A stretch of 64,000 nt of DNA from Myxococcus sp. RHSTA-1-4 (lineage in GTDB: Bacteria > Myxococcota > Myxococcia > Myxococcales > Myxococcaceae). The stretch is from contig NZ_JAIQDG010000011.1 of NCBI RefSeq assembly GCF_020037125.1, positions 62,001-126,000 of the forward strand, given 5' to 3'. Made by a program: the position numbers and the translations under genes. Shown piece after piece: positions 43,218 through 52,511 of this stretch. The notes below the pieces were generated by a model that saw nothing but the letters and a program-made list of their open reading frames with translations, had not been told where the DNA came from and searched no databases. Numbering within the stretch: the first letter of the stretch is position 1; the number at the start of each line of letters is the position of its first letter.

Positions 43218-46200
43218 ATGGCCAAGTCGATGGTGGAGCGATACGAGCAGCTCCTCCGGCAGGACCCCACTTCTTCCGTCTTCGTCGAGCTCGCCAAGGC
43301 CCTGTTGGAAAAAGGGGACGCGGCGCGCGCCATCGAAGTCTGCGGGCAGGGCATCTCCCACCACCCCTCCTCCATCGTGGGGCGTGTGTTGTGGGGCAAG
43401 GCGCTCATCCAGTTGGGCCGTCCCGCGGAGGCGATGGAGCAGTTCGACCAGGCCATCAGCATCGAGAAGGACAACCCCTACGCGTACAACCTCATTGGCG
43501 AGGTGCTGTTGCAGCGGGGGCTGTACCGCTCGGCGCTGCCCATCCTCCGCAAGGCGGTGGCGCTGCAGCCCAATGACGGGCGCGTGAAGCTGTGGCTGGA
43601 GCAGGCCCAGCAGGCGCTGGCCGGCGGACCGGCCCCCGTCTTCGCGGACCTGATGGGGCTGGAGAAGCCCAAGGCGGACGGCGAGGCCGGGGACGCTGGG
43701 GCCTCGGAGGGTTCGCAGGAGCCGGGCGCCGCGGCGGCTCCCATGGCGGCGGCGAGACTGCGCGCCGCCGCGCTCGGCGAGGCCGCGAAGGCGAAGCCGG
43801 CGGAGGGTGTCGGGGCGGGCGCGCGAGGGGCGCGTGGCGCGGCCGCGCGGCGCGCGGACGGTGCCGCGAATGGCGCGGCCGGGGCGGATGCGAGTGGTGC
43901 GGCGGGTGCACAGGCGCGTGGGCCTCGCGTGGATGGGGCGCCCGGGGCCGCTGCGGATGACGCGGCGGGTGGTGGTGCCTCCGGAACCGCGGCGATGCGG
44001 CCTGCGGAGGACGCCGCTGGTGCCCATGGGATGACGGGACGCCGGGCGGACGGCGCGGAGGCGGGGGAGGACCCCGCGTCCGGCGAGGGCTCCGAGGGCA
44101 TCGACTTCGGAGCCTCGCTCGCGGGGCAGCCGGGGCGCGCGGCCACCGGCGAGCACGCCAGCGTGGGCGGCTCGGACTCCGCGGGTGACGTGGCGGATTC
44201 CCTGGGGCTGATGAACCGGCAGGTGCCCGTGCCGCGTCCGGCGCCGGGCACGGAGCTGCCGGGCCTGGACCTCTCGCTCGACGATGAGGACGGTGACAAG
44301 GCCGCTGGCGCCGAGGGTGCGCCGTCCTCCGAGGAGAGCCGGAGCGCGTCCGGAGACGAAGCGTCCGGTGGGAACTCCGCGGAGTCCGAAGCGGCCTCCG
44401 GGAGCGACACGGCCTTTGGGCAGGACGCGTCCGACTCGCAAGGTGAGCCAGAGGCCGGAGGGCTCCAGGCCGCTCCGCGTGAAGAGACGGGGGAGCTGCC
44501 GCTGCTGCTGTCCGGCGAGTTCACCACGGCGAAGCCGACGATTCCGGCCAGTGGCGGGCTCCTCGGGGACCTGCCGCCTCCCGAGCCCACCGGACAGGCG
44601 CCCGTGGCGGCGCGCAAGTCCACGCCGGTGCGACCGTCGGGGAGCAAGCGCTCGCTGCTCGACGACATTCCGGATGCCACGTCGCAGGCTCTGCAAGTGG
44701 CTCCCGCGAAGGCCGCGGCCAGCGCGCCGGACACGGAGGCGCTCACCGCCGCCTACGAGAAGGAGCTGCGCGCGAAGCTGGAGCGCGAGGCCGCGAAGAC
44801 CTCGTTCATCGCCCGGCACGGCGTGAAGGCCGCCGGCGCGGTGGTGGCGGTGGTGGTGCTGGCCATCATCATCGGCGGCTTCATCAAGTACCGCGCGGAC
44901 CAGGGCGGGCAGACGCTGAACGAGACGCTGGCCCGTGCCGAGGACCTCATCGTCCAGGACTCGCGCGGCTCGCTGGACACGGCGCTCGCGCAGCTCGCTC
45001 GCGCGCGGGAGATGGACGAGGGCAGCAGCCGGGCCTGGGCGCTCACGGCCTGGACACATGCGCTCCTCTTCGCGGACCACGGCATGTCGCCGGAGGACCG
45101 CCGCCTGGCGCTGGAGGCACTGGAGAAGCCCGGGGTGAAGGAGGGCTCGCCCGCGCTGGTGCTCGTCACCAACGTGCTGGTGGCCGACGACCGGGGACGA
45201 GAGCCCGCGCGCCGCGCGCTGCTCGCGGCGCAGGAGGACAACACGGAGGTCCACGCGCTCGCCGGCAGCCTGCTGCTGGAGGCGAAGGACGAGAAGAAGG
45301 CGCTGGAGCGCTTCGACCGCGCGCTCCGGGCCTCGCCCGCCAACGTGCGCGCGCTGGTGGCCCTGGGCGGCTACTACCTGGCCTCCGAGGACTTCCCGCA
45401 GGCCGTGGAGATGTTCGAGCGCGCGCGCAAGAAGTCGCCCGACCACGCCGGGGCCCGCATCGGCCTCGCGGAGGCGCGGCTCGCGCTGTACCAGGAGCTG
45501 GACGCGGCGCTGGCGGACGTGGCGCCGCTGGCGGATGACCCGAAGCTGCCGGCCGCGCTGAAGGGGCGCCAGCAGCTGGTGCACGGCGAGCTGCTCTCCG
45601 CGCAGGGCAAGCATGACGAGGCCCGAGCCCTGCTGTCCCGGGGCGCGCAGGGCCCGCTGGCCTACGACTTCCAGCTCGCGCTGGGGGCCGCCGGCCGCGC
45701 CGCGGGGAAGCTGGACGTGGCGCAGGCCGCGTACGAGGCCGCCCTCAAGCTGCAGCCCAAGAGCGACGAGGCCCGCGAGGGATTGGGCCGGACGCTGCTG
45801 GACCGGGACCGCGAGCGCGAGGTGCTGACGCGGCTGGAGGCGGACGGTGGGCGCAAGGTGGCCCTGGTGCGCGGTGCCGCCTACGCGCGGCTGGGCGACT
45901 GGAAGCGCGCCCGCGCGGAGCTGTCGCGCACGCGGGTGAATGACCGCTATCCGCCCGAGGCCGTGTCCCTGCTGGCGCTGGCCGACGCCGCGGAGGGCAA
46001 TGCCTCCCAGGCGCGCGAGGTGCTGGAGAAGTCGCTGGCGGCCTCCAAGCGCCCGCGCAACGACATGCGGCTGGCGCTGGGGCAGGTGTACTGGCGCGAG
46101 CGCGCCTTCGACAAGGCGCAGGCCCAGTTCGAGGAGGCCCAGAAGGACCCGCGAGACTACGAGGCGTCCTGCTCGCTGGGGCGGCTGCTGCTGGCGCGCG

Positions 46201-47144
46201 GGCTGCCGGACATGGCCCTCAAGCCGCTGACGCAGGCGGTGGAGCGCAACGGCGCGCACGGCGAGGCCCGGGACGCGCTGGGCCGCACCCTGCTGGCCCT
46301 GGGCCGCACGCCGGAGGCGCTCAAGCAGTTCGAGGCGTGGCAGCTGGAGAACCCGGGCAGCGCGGGCGCGCACAAGGGCTTCGCGCTGGCGCTGTTCCAC
46401 GCGGGCCGCCGCAAGGAGGCGGAAGGGGCGGCGGGCCGCGCGGCGAAGCTGGCGCCAGACGACGCGGAGGCGCACCGGCTGCGCGCCGCCATCCTCTTCG
46501 CCGCGGGTGACGCGCGGGGCGGCTTCTCCGCGCTGGAGCGCGCCAACAAGCTGGACCCGAAGGACCCGGACACCTTCTGCGAGATTGCCCACGCCTTCCT
46601 GCGCCAGGGCAACGTGGACAACGCGGACGCGGCCTTCGCCGCGGCCCGCCGCGAGGGCCCGGACGCCACCTGCGGCCGGGTGGGCGAGCTGTACACGCAG
46701 CTGCCCGGCGGCGGCCGGCCCGCGGCGCGGACGCTGGGGGACCTGGCGTCCCGCGCGCCCACGGTCTGGGACAAGGCCTTCGCCCAGGCCACCCTGGCGC
46801 GGGTGCTGCTGGGCGCCGGGGCGCTGAAGGACGCGCGCTCCGCGGCGGACGAGGCGGTGCGGCTGGCGCCGTACGCGGGGCGCTCGCACCTGGCGCTGGG
46901 GCTGGTGGCCTTCAAGCAGCGGCAGGAGGCGGCGGCGAAGACGGCGCTGGCGAAGGCCGTGGAGCTGGAGCCCACGGACGGGCTGGCGCACCTGGCGCTG
47001 GCGGACGTGCTGGTGCGCGAGCCGGCGGAGCTGCCCCGGGCCATCGAGTCATACGAGGCCTTCCTGCGGCTGGCGGACGGCTCGCCGGAGGCGGCGCGGG
47101 TGAAGAAGGCGCTGCCCAACCTCAAGAAGAAGGCGGCCAGGTAG
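43218..47144 (+). CDS. Large TPR membrane protein
   Basis: 1308 aa from ATG 43218. N-terminal TPRs (about 1-140: SSVFVELAKALLEKGDAARA, ALIQLGRPAEAMEQFDQAIS), then a 350-residue low-complexity Gly/Ala/Asp/Glu linker, one TM helix at about 538-560 (GVKAAGAVVAVVVLAIIIGG), and TPR units across most of 570-1305 (NVRALVALGGYYLASEDFPQ, AYARLGDWKRARAELSRTRV). The N-terminal TPRs should be cytoplasmic and the rest periplasmic. The layout parallels the giant protein at 32511-37118 without its zinc ribbon and GYF domains. Role unknown; a scaffold seems likely. The ribosome binding site is weak. A small membrane protein follows 1 bp later. Confidence 0.8.
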   Translation: MAKSMVERYEQLLRQDPTSSVFVELAKALLEKGDAARAIEVCGQGISHHPSSIVGRVLWGKALIQLGRPAEAMEQFDQAISIEKDNPYAYNLIGEVLLQRGLYRSALPILRKAVALQPNDGRVKLWLEQAQQALAGGPAPVFADLMGLEKPKADGEAGDAGASEGSQEPGAAAAPMAAARLRAAALGEAAKAKPAEGVGAGARGARGAAARRADGAANGAAGADASGAAGAQARGPRVDGAPGAAADDAAGGGASGTAAMRPAEDAAGAHGMTGRRADGAEAGEDPASGEGSEGIDFGASLAGQPGRAATGEHASVGGSDSAGDVADSLGLMNRQVPVPRPAPGTELPGLDLSLDDEDGDKAAGAEGAPSSEESRSASGDEASGGNSAESEAASGSDTAFGQDASDSQGEPEAGGLQAAPREETGELPLLLSGEFTTAKPTIPASGGLLGDLPPPEPTGQAPVAARKSTPVRPSGSKRSLLDDIPDATSQALQVAPAKAAASAPDTEALTAAYEKELRAKLEREAAKTSFIARHGVKAAGAVVAVVVLAIIIGGFIKYRADQGGQTLNETLARAEDLIVQDSRGSLDTALAQLARAREMDEGSSRAWALTAWTHALLFADHGMSPEDRRLALEALEKPGVKEGSPALVLVTNVLVADDRGREPARRALLAAQEDNTEVHALAGSLLLEAKDEKKALERFDRALRASPANVRALVALGGYYLASEDFPQAVEMFERARKKSPDHAGARIGLAEARLALYQELDAALADVAPLADDPKLPAALKGRQQLVHGELLSAQGKHDEARALLSRGAQGPLAYDFQLALGAAGRAAGKLDVAQAAYEAALKLQPKSDEAREGLGRTLLDRDREREVLTRLEADGGRKVALVRGAAYARLGDWKRARAELSRTRVNDRYPPEAVSLLALADAAEGNASQAREVLEKSLAASKRPRNDMRLALGQVYWRERAFDKAQAQFEEAQKDPRDYEASCSLGRLLLARGLPDMALKPLTQAVERNGAHGEARDALGRTLLALGRTPEALKQFEAWQLENPGSAGAHKGFALALFHAGRRKEAEGAAGRAAKLAPDDAEAHRLRAAILFAAGDARGGFSALERANKLDPKDPDTFCEIAHAFLRQGNVDNADAAFAAARREGPDATCGRVGELYTQLPGGGRPAARTLGDLASRAPTVWDKAFAQATLARVLLGAGALKDARSAADEAVRLAPYAGRSHLALGLVAFKQRQEAAAKTALAKAVELEPTDGLAHLALADVLVREPAELPRAIESYEAFLRLADGSPEAARVKKALPNLKKKAAR

Positions 47145-47145
47145 C

Positions 47146-47529
47146 GTGAGGCCCTCTTCGTCCCGGCCCGAGGCCCCGTTGCTCCGCATCATGTGGGGCA
47201 ATGCCTTCCTGCTCTCGCTCATCTACCTCCTGGTAGGGCTGCTGGTGGAGCTGGCGATGCAGCGGTGGGACCGGCGCTTCCTCCGGAACCTGTCGCTGTC
47301 GCTGGACTCGCTCCCCGCGCGTGCCCTGGAGATGGTGGGGGCCCTGGAGCCGCTGCGAACGGCCTTCTTCAACGGCCACATCTCCGAATCCGGCGTGCGC
47401 GTCATCTTCGGCCTCACCACCGTGGCGGTCATCTTCCTGCTCGCGCTGGTGGTGGGCATCTTCATGAGCGGGGTGCGCCTGTTCATGGTGCGCCGGGCCC
47501 TGCGGCGCGCGGGCGGCCGGCGCCTGTAG
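47146..47529 (+). CDS. Small two-TM membrane protein
   Basis: 127 aa, GTG start 1 bp after the TPR stop, so translation is probably coupled. Two TM helices are clear: about 20-38 (FLLSLIYLLVGLLVELA) and 86-108 (VIFGLTTVAVIFLLALVVGIF). Between them lies an amphipathic helix (FLRNLSLSLDSLPARALEMV), and the C-terminus is Arg-rich (MVRRALRRAGGRRL). I recognise no family. It could anchor or regulate the preceding TPR protein. Confidence 0.72.
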   Translation: MRPSSSRPEAPLLRIMWGNAFLLSLIYLLVGLLVELAMQRWDRRFLRNLSLSLDSLPARALEMVGALEPLRTAFFNGHISESGVRVIFGLTTVAVIFLLALVVGIFMSGVRLFMVRRALRRAGGRRL

Positions 47530-47540
47530 CGAGCGGGGAG

Positions 47541-47575
47541 TTCCCGCCCGCCATTCGACTCGGCGCGGGAGGGAA
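47541..47575. terminator. Hairpin between convergent genes
   Basis: TTCCCGCCCGCC at 47541-47552 can pair with GGCGCGGGAGGGAA at 47562-47575 with one or two mismatches, midway between the small membrane protein and the convergent recQ stop. Confidence 0.4.
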
Positions 47576-47581
47576 ATGCAC

Positions 47582-49663
47582 TCAGGCCGAGCGCCGCACC
47601 CGGGCCTTCCGCACCCGGGGCGGAGTCGCGGGCACCGCCTGCGGCTCATGCCCCGCCGCGCGCGCCATGAGGCAGATCTCCACCACTTTCGGTCCGAAGC
47701 GCTCCCAGCGGCTCTCCCCGGTGCCCTTCACCGCGAGGAACGACTCCCGGTCGATGGGCAGCGCCGCGGACAGCCCCAGCAGCGTGGCGTCGTTGAAGAT
47801 GATGAAGGGCGCGACACCCAAATCCCTCGCCAAATCCTTGCGCCACCGGCGCAGCTCGGTGGAGGCCAGCTCGCTGTAGCTCGTCACCGGAGGGGCCGCC
47901 GCCGAGGACGACCCTCGCGAACGGGATGACGCGGCGGGCCCACCGGCCAGCAGCACCGGCATCTTCTCCGGCGTGCACACGTCGCAGTTGCCACACGAGG
48001 CGCCCACGTCTCGTTGCCCGAAGTACCGGAGAATCGCCCCGCGCCGGCACCGCTTGTCCCGGTCCGTGTACGCGTACTCCGTCATCCGCCGGAGCAATTG
48101 GAGGTTCTGCCGCTCCTGCTCGCGCACGCGGCTCAAATCCAATTCCAGCTCGCGGAAGGGCACCCGCTCCAGCGCGCGGATGGAGCGTCCCGAGAACGGC
48201 CGCCGCACCTTCGCCGCGCCGGACTTCTCCAGGAGGCTCAGCGCGTGCCGCACCTCGTCCACCGACAGGCCCGTACGCCGGGCCAGGATGGGCAATTCCG
48301 TCGTGGCCTGCCGCCCCACGGGGAACGTCTCCAGCAGCGACTTGAGCAGCCGCTGCGCGTCCGGCGAGTGCGGGTGCGCGGCCAGGGCCTTCTCCGTCAG
48401 CGTGATTCCGTGCTCGCCCTCGCCACGGCCGCCGCGCTCAATCTTCCCCTCGCGCTCGAGGATGCGCAGCGCCGCGGACACCTCGAACTCGCTGGCATTC
48501 ACCGTGCCGGCCAGCGCGTACACGCCCCGCTCGAACTCCTCCACCGACTGCAGCACGTTCCACACGTCCCCGAACACCGCCTCCGAGGGGTGGCTGCTCT
48601 GGATGAGCCGCTCCTGCGTGTACACGTCCGCGTGGTTGAAGAGCAGCACCGCCCGCGCGTCCCCGCCGTCGCGGCCCGCGCGGCCAATCTCCTGGTAGTA
48701 CGCCTCCACCGCCCGGGGGATGTTGGCGTGGGCCACGAAGCGGATGTCCGGCTTGTCGATGCCCATGCCGAAGGCGTTGGTGGCCACCGCCACCGCGTCC
48801 TTCGTGGACATGAACGTGTCCTGCGCCCGGCGCCGCGCGTCGTCCTCCATGCCCGCGTGGTACAGCACCGCCTTCAGGCCCTTGCCGTGCAGCTCGGAGA
48901 AGACGCCCTCCGCCGCCCGGCGCGTGGAGCAGTAGATGATGCCGCTGCCGCCCAGCGCCGCCAGCCGCGCGCAGGCTGCATACCGGTCCTGGTCGCCTCC
49001 CACCTCCTGCTTGCCCAGGAAGAGGTTGGGGCGGTCGAACCCCATGGCGAACTCCTGCGGGTCCTTCATCAGCAGGATGCGGATGATGTCCGCGCGCACC
49101 TCGGGCGTGGCCGTGGCGGTGAGCGCCACCGTGCGCGGCGGGCGCAGGCGCTTGCGCACCTGTCCCAGCATCGCGTAGTCCGGCCGGAAGTCGTGGCCCC
49201 ACTGGGAGATGCAGTGCGCCTCGTCCACGGCGAACAGGTCCACTCCCACCGTGGACAGCGTCTCCAGGAAGCTCAGGCTCCGGAAGCGCTCGGGCGCCAC
49301 GTACAGCAGCTTGTACTCACGTGCGCGCAGCCGGCGCATCCGCTCCGCCCGCTCCAGGTCCGACAGCGACGAGTTGATGAAGGTGGCCGCGATTCCCCGC
49401 GCGGTGAGCGCCTCCACCTGGTCCTTCATCAGGGCAATCAGCGGCGACACCACCAGCGTCAGCCCCGGCAGCAGCGTGGCGGGGAGCTGGTAGCACAGGC
49501 TCTTGCCCGCCCCGGTGGGCATCACCACCACCGTGTTGCGCCCGCTCATCACCGAGGAGATGACCTGGTCCTGCCCCGGCCGGAACCGCGTCAGCCCGAA
49601 GTGGCGAACCAGTCCCTGCTGGGCTTCCTCGAGGTAGGGCAGGGCCAACGGCATCGCTCGCAT
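47582..49663 (-). CDS. recQ: ATP-dependent DNA helicase RecQ
   Basis: 693 aa from ATG 49663; another Met three codons earlier is equally possible. Superfamily 2 helicase core: motif I MPTGAGKSLCYQLP, motif II DEAHCISQWGHDFRPDY, motif III ALTATATP, motif VI QEIGRAGRDG. RQC zinc-binding residues occur in CRRGAILRYFGQ and CGNCDVC. A C-terminal HRDC domain is visible (LRRWRKDLARDLGVAPFIIF, FLAVKGTGESRWERFGPKVV). All three RecQ modules are present. RecQ unwinds 3'-5' in recombination repair. It lies 56 bp after the DUF3006 gene. Confidence 0.95.
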   Translation of the reverse strand: MRAMPLALPYLEEAQQGLVRHFGLTRFRPGQDQVISSVMSGRNTVVVMPTGAGKSLCYQLPATLLPGLTLVVSPLIALMKDQVEALTARGIAATFINSSLSDLERAERMRRLRAREYKLLYVAPERFRSLSFLETLSTVGVDLFAVDEAHCISQWGHDFRPDYAMLGQVRKRLRPPRTVALTATATPEVRADIIRILLMKDPQEFAMGFDRPNLFLGKQEVGGDQDRYAACARLAALGGSGIIYCSTRRAAEGVFSELHGKGLKAVLYHAGMEDDARRRAQDTFMSTKDAVAVATNAFGMGIDKPDIRFVAHANIPRAVEAYYQEIGRAGRDGGDARAVLLFNHADVYTQERLIQSSHPSEAVFGDVWNVLQSVEEFERGVYALAGTVNASEFEVSAALRILEREGKIERGGRGEGEHGITLTEKALAAHPHSPDAQRLLKSLLETFPVGRQATTELPILARRTGLSVDEVRHALSLLEKSGAAKVRRPFSGRSIRALERVPFRELELDLSRVREQERQNLQLLRRMTEYAYTDRDKRCRRGAILRYFGQRDVGASCGNCDVCTPEKMPVLLAGGPAASSRSRGSSSAAAPPVTSYSELASTELRRWRKDLARDLGVAPFIIFNDATLLGLSAALPIDRESFLAVKGTGESRWERFGPKVVEICLMARAAGHEPQAVPATPPRVRKARVRRSA

Positions 49664-49718
49664 GTTCACCATCCTGGTCCGGCCGTCAACGGAAACGTCG
49701 CCGGCGCGGCACCCCACC

Positions 49719-49976
49719 TCACAGGTCGAGCCCCGGCGGGACGGGAACCGCCAGCAGCGCCCGCTTGCGCGCCACCTCGTGCACCCGCCGCGCCGTCCGC
49801 TCCGGCTCCAGCCGGCCGTCAACCACCACGTCCCCCTCGCGCACTCCCGCCGGCAGCGCCGCGCGCTCCACCGTGCATGCCCGCCCGGTATCCAGCCGCA
49901 CCACCTGCGCCCGCTCTTCTTCCAGCAGCTCCACGTGCACCGGGCCGCTCAGGCCCACCGCGCCCACCATCATCAT
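49719..49976 (-). CDS. DUF3006 domain protein
   Basis: 85 aa from ATG 49976, which overlaps the radC stop (ATGA) and has GGAGGAGGTGG directly upstream. The body is a small beta-barrel-like domain (VHVELLEEERAQVVRLDTGR, LPAGVREGDVVVDGRLEPER) with an Arg-rich helix at the end, matching DUF3006. Function unknown. Coupling with radC suggests they are made together. Confidence 0.75.
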   Translation of the reverse strand: MMMVGAVGLSGPVHVELLEEERAQVVRLDTGRACTVERAALPAGVREGDVVVDGRLEPERTARRVHEVARKRALLAVPVPPGLDL

Positions 49977-50758
49977 CCACCTCCTCCAGCCGCGCTCCAT
50001 GCGCGCCTCGCTTCCCGCTCACCGTCCGGCAGGAGCCCACGCTCCATCATCGACACGAAGCTGCCGTCCCCCACCACCACGTGGTCCAGCACCTTGATGT
50101 TGAGCAGCCCCGCCGCGGCGACGAGGTGCCGCGTCAGGCCCATGTCCTGGACGCTGGGCTCCGGGTCCCCGGAAGGGTGGTTGTGCGCGAGGACGATGGC
50201 CGTGGCCCGCGCCGTGAGCGCCGCGGCGAAGACCTCGCGCGGGTCCACCGGGCACGCGTTCATGGTGCCCTCCGCCACGCGCGCGTCATGCACCAGCACG
50301 TTGCGCGCGTTGAAGCACAGCACGTGGAACACCTCGCGCCGCAGCGCCCCCAGCGCGGGCGCCAGGTACGCGTGAATCTCCCTCGGCGTGCGCAGCTTCG
50401 GCCGCCGCTCCACGGCCCGCTGCGCCCGGCGCCCCAGTTCCAGCGCCGCCAGCACCTGCGCGGCCCGCACCGGCCCCACTCCCGGCAGCAGGCTCAGCGC
50501 CAGCGGCTCCTCCTGCACCAGCGCCTTCAGGCCCCCACTGCGCGACAGCAGCGTGCCCGCCAGCTCCGGCGCCCCGGGCGTCCTCGGCCCCGGGCCCCAC
50601 ACCACGCACAGCAGCTCCAGGTCGGTGAGGGCCTCCGCCCCCAACCGGAAGAGCCGCTCCCGCGACTCCTCCACGCCGCCCGTCCCACCCCGCGCCCTCA
50701 CCGACCCACCGCTCGCGGATTCACCGCCCGCCCACGCCGCTCCCGCCGCCTGCTCCAT
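49973..50758 (-). CDS. radC: RadC family JAB/MPN protein
   Basis: 261 aa from ATG 50758 (GGAGG upstream); an earlier TTG is less likely. The N-terminal half has helix-hairpin-helix character (LLPGVGPVRAAQVLAALELG). The C-terminal JAMM domain is complete: EGTMNACPVDPREVF, then AHNHPSGDPEPSVQD with the His-x-His and Asp metal ligands. The role of RadC in DNA repair is doubtful in several species; many members act on mobile DNA or unknown substrates. It precedes DUF3006 and recQ on the same strand. Confidence 0.93.
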   Translation of the reverse strand: MEQAAGAAWAGGESASGGSVRARGGTGGVEESRERLFRLGAEALTDLELLCVVWGPGPRTPGAPELAGTLLSRSGGLKALVQEEPLALSLLPGVGPVRAAQVLAALELGRRAQRAVERRPKLRTPREIHAYLAPALGALRREVFHVLCFNARNVLVHDARVAEGTMNACPVDPREVFAAALTARATAIVLAHNHPSGDPEPSVQDMGLTRHLVAAAGLLNIKVLDHVVVGDGSFVSMMERGLLPDGEREARRAWSAAGGGG

Positions 50759-50919
50759 CCCGCCCACCTCCACGGGCGGGGAACAAAGCAACGCGCGTGC
50801 CTGCCTGCTCTACCTGGGACGTCGCTCTCCCACCCGTCCCGACTCGCGCGCACCAGCCCGGATTCCGGACGGACATGCACGTACCACCCCACCTCTCACG
50901 TGCTGAGAGGGGCGGCGCG

Positions 50920-51378
50920 TCAGAAGCGGGAGATGGCGAAGAAGGCCTTTATCTTCTCGTTCGTCTCGCGCAGCCGCTCACTCAGCGTGCGGACGAACGT
51001 CCAGAGCAGCACGTACGCCAGGTCCTTGTCGGTGAACATGAGCTGGTCCAGCTTGGACCGCTCGATGACCCATACCGTGCAGCTCACGTGGGCGATGGCG
51101 TCCGCCGAGCGGGGAGAGTCCTCGACTACCGCCATCTCTCCGAAATACTGCCCGGGCTCCAGGATGGCGAGCGCCTCCTCGCCGATGCCGGGCACCGTCT
51201 TGGAGATGCGGACCTTGCCCGACTCGATTACGAACATCTCCTGGCCGGCCTCCCCCTCGCGGAAGAGGAAGGCGCCCGCCGGGTAGTCCCGGGAGTGGCC
51301 GATTTGCGCCACCTTGGCGAGCTGGCCCTGGGTCAAACCCTCGAACAGCGCAACCTTCTTGAGGACTGCGGCATCCAT
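50920..51378 (-). CDS. Stand-alone cyclic nucleotide-binding domain protein
   Basis: 152 aa. One cNMP-binding beta-roll, about 8-130: ALFEGLTQGQLAKVAQIGHS, FREGEAGQEMFVIESGKVRI, and the phosphate cassette FGEMAVVEDSPRSADAIAHV with the Glu and Arg conserved. No DNA-binding domain follows; the last 25 residues form a charged helix (FVRTLSERLRETNEKIKAFF). Same architecture as the protein at 5322-5768. It diverges from trxB (73 bp). Confidence 0.87.
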   Translation of the reverse strand: MDAAVLKKVALFEGLTQGQLAKVAQIGHSRDYPAGAFLFREGEAGQEMFVIESGKVRISKTVPGIGEEALAILEPGQYFGEMAVVEDSPRSADAIAHVSCTVWVIERSKLDQLMFTDKDLAYVLLWTFVRTLSERLRETNEKIKAFFAISRF

Positions 51379-51450
51379 GAGGCCAGCTTCGTATCACGCG
51401 CCCGAGGGGCTCTGGTACCTTCGCGGCTCCAACAGGACAGGGAGAATCCG

Positions 51451-52413
51451 GTGGCGGAGGAGAAGATCAACAAGGTGACCATCATCGGCTCGGGGCCGGC
51501 GGGCTACACCGCGGCCATCTATGCCGCGCGCGCCAACCTGCAGCCCGTGGTGTTCGCGGGCGGGCCCACGCTGGAGCACCCCCAGCGCGTGCCGGGTGGC
51601 CAGCTCATGGTGACGACGGACGTGGAGAACTACCCCGGCTTCCCGGAGGCCATTACCGGCCCGGAGCTGATGGAGCGGTTCCAGAAACAGGCGGAGCGCT
51701 TCGGCACCGTCATCCACATGGAGAACGTGGTGAAGGTGGACTTCTCCCAGCGCCCCTTCCTCATCCAGGGGGAGAGCGTGAGCTACCGCTCGGAGACGGT
51801 CATCATCTCCACGGGCGCCACGGCCAAGTGGCTGGGAGTCAAGGGCGAGGACGCCTACAAGAACCGGGGCGTGTCCGCGTGCGCCACCTGTGACGGCGCG
51901 TTCTTCAAGAACCAGGACGTGCTGGTGGTGGGCGGCGGCGACACGGCGATGGAGGAGGCCACGTACCTGGCGAAAATCGTCAAGCACGTCACCCTCATCC
52001 ACCGCCGCGACACGCTGCGCGCCTCCAAGGTGATGCAGGAGCGTGCGCTGCAGAACCCCAAGATTTCCTTCCTGTGGAACTCCGCGGTGGAGGAGGTGCT
52101 GGGCGACGCCAAGGGCATGAACGGCGCGGTGGTGCGCAACCTCAAGACGGGCGACAGCCAGCTCATCAAGGCCACCGGCCTGTTCGTGGCCATTGGCCAC
52201 ACGCCCAACACGGAGCTGTTCCAGGGCGTGCTGGAGACGCACCAGGCCGGCTACCTCAAGACGGTGCCGGGCAGCACCCGCACCAACATCGAGGGCGTGT
52301 TCGCCTGCGGCGACGTGCAGGACAGCTACTACCGTCAGGCCATCACCGCCGCCGGCACCGGCTGCATGGCGGCCATCGACGCCGAGCGCTGGCTCATCGA
52401 GCACGGCGAGTAG
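51451..52413 (+). CDS. trxB: Thioredoxin reductase
   Basis: 320 aa flavoprotein from GTG 51451, AGGGAG upstream. FAD motif VTIIGSGPAGYTAAIYAARA, redox motif CATCDGAFF with the Cys pair, NADPH motif VLVVGGGDTAMEEATYLAK, and the second FAD contact GVFACGDVQDSYYRQAITAA. Low-molecular-weight TrxB type. It reduces thioredoxin with NADPH. A strong hairpin follows its stop. Confidence 0.96.
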   Translation: MAEEKINKVTIIGSGPAGYTAAIYAARANLQPVVFAGGPTLEHPQRVPGGQLMVTTDVENYPGFPEAITGPELMERFQKQAERFGTVIHMENVVKVDFSQRPFLIQGESVSYRSETVIISTGATAKWLGVKGEDAYKNRGVSACATCDGAFFKNQDVLVVGGGDTAMEEATYLAKIVKHVTLIHRRDTLRASKVMQERALQNPKISFLWNSAVEEVLGDAKGMNGAVVRNLKTGDSQLIKATGLFVAIGHTPNTELFQGVLETHQAGYLKTVPGSTRTNIEGVFACGDVQDSYYRQAITAAGTGCMAAIDAERWLIEHGE

Positions 52414-52451
52414 TCCCCCCCGCGCCGCGCGTCACCGGTGAGCGCTTCGCG

Positions 52452-52480
52452 AGGCCGGCCCCCGTTCCCCGGGCCGGCCT
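52452..52480 (+). terminator. Terminator hairpin after trxB
   Basis: Perfect 10-bp stem AGGCCGGCCC (52452-52461) / GGGCCGGCCT (52471-52480), 9-nt loop, followed by TGCCATTCC; the U content is low. Confidence 0.5.
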
Positions 52481-52511
52481 TGCCATTCCCGCGAAGGAAC
52501 CGACAACTCCC

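Noticed and set aside
42711..46991. Very long open frame on the minus strand (over 1400 codons)
   Set aside because: It is antisense to the 1308-aa TPR gene; its sequence is Arg/Leu/Gln/His-rich without domains. Only its last 138 codons (the lipoprotein) are real.
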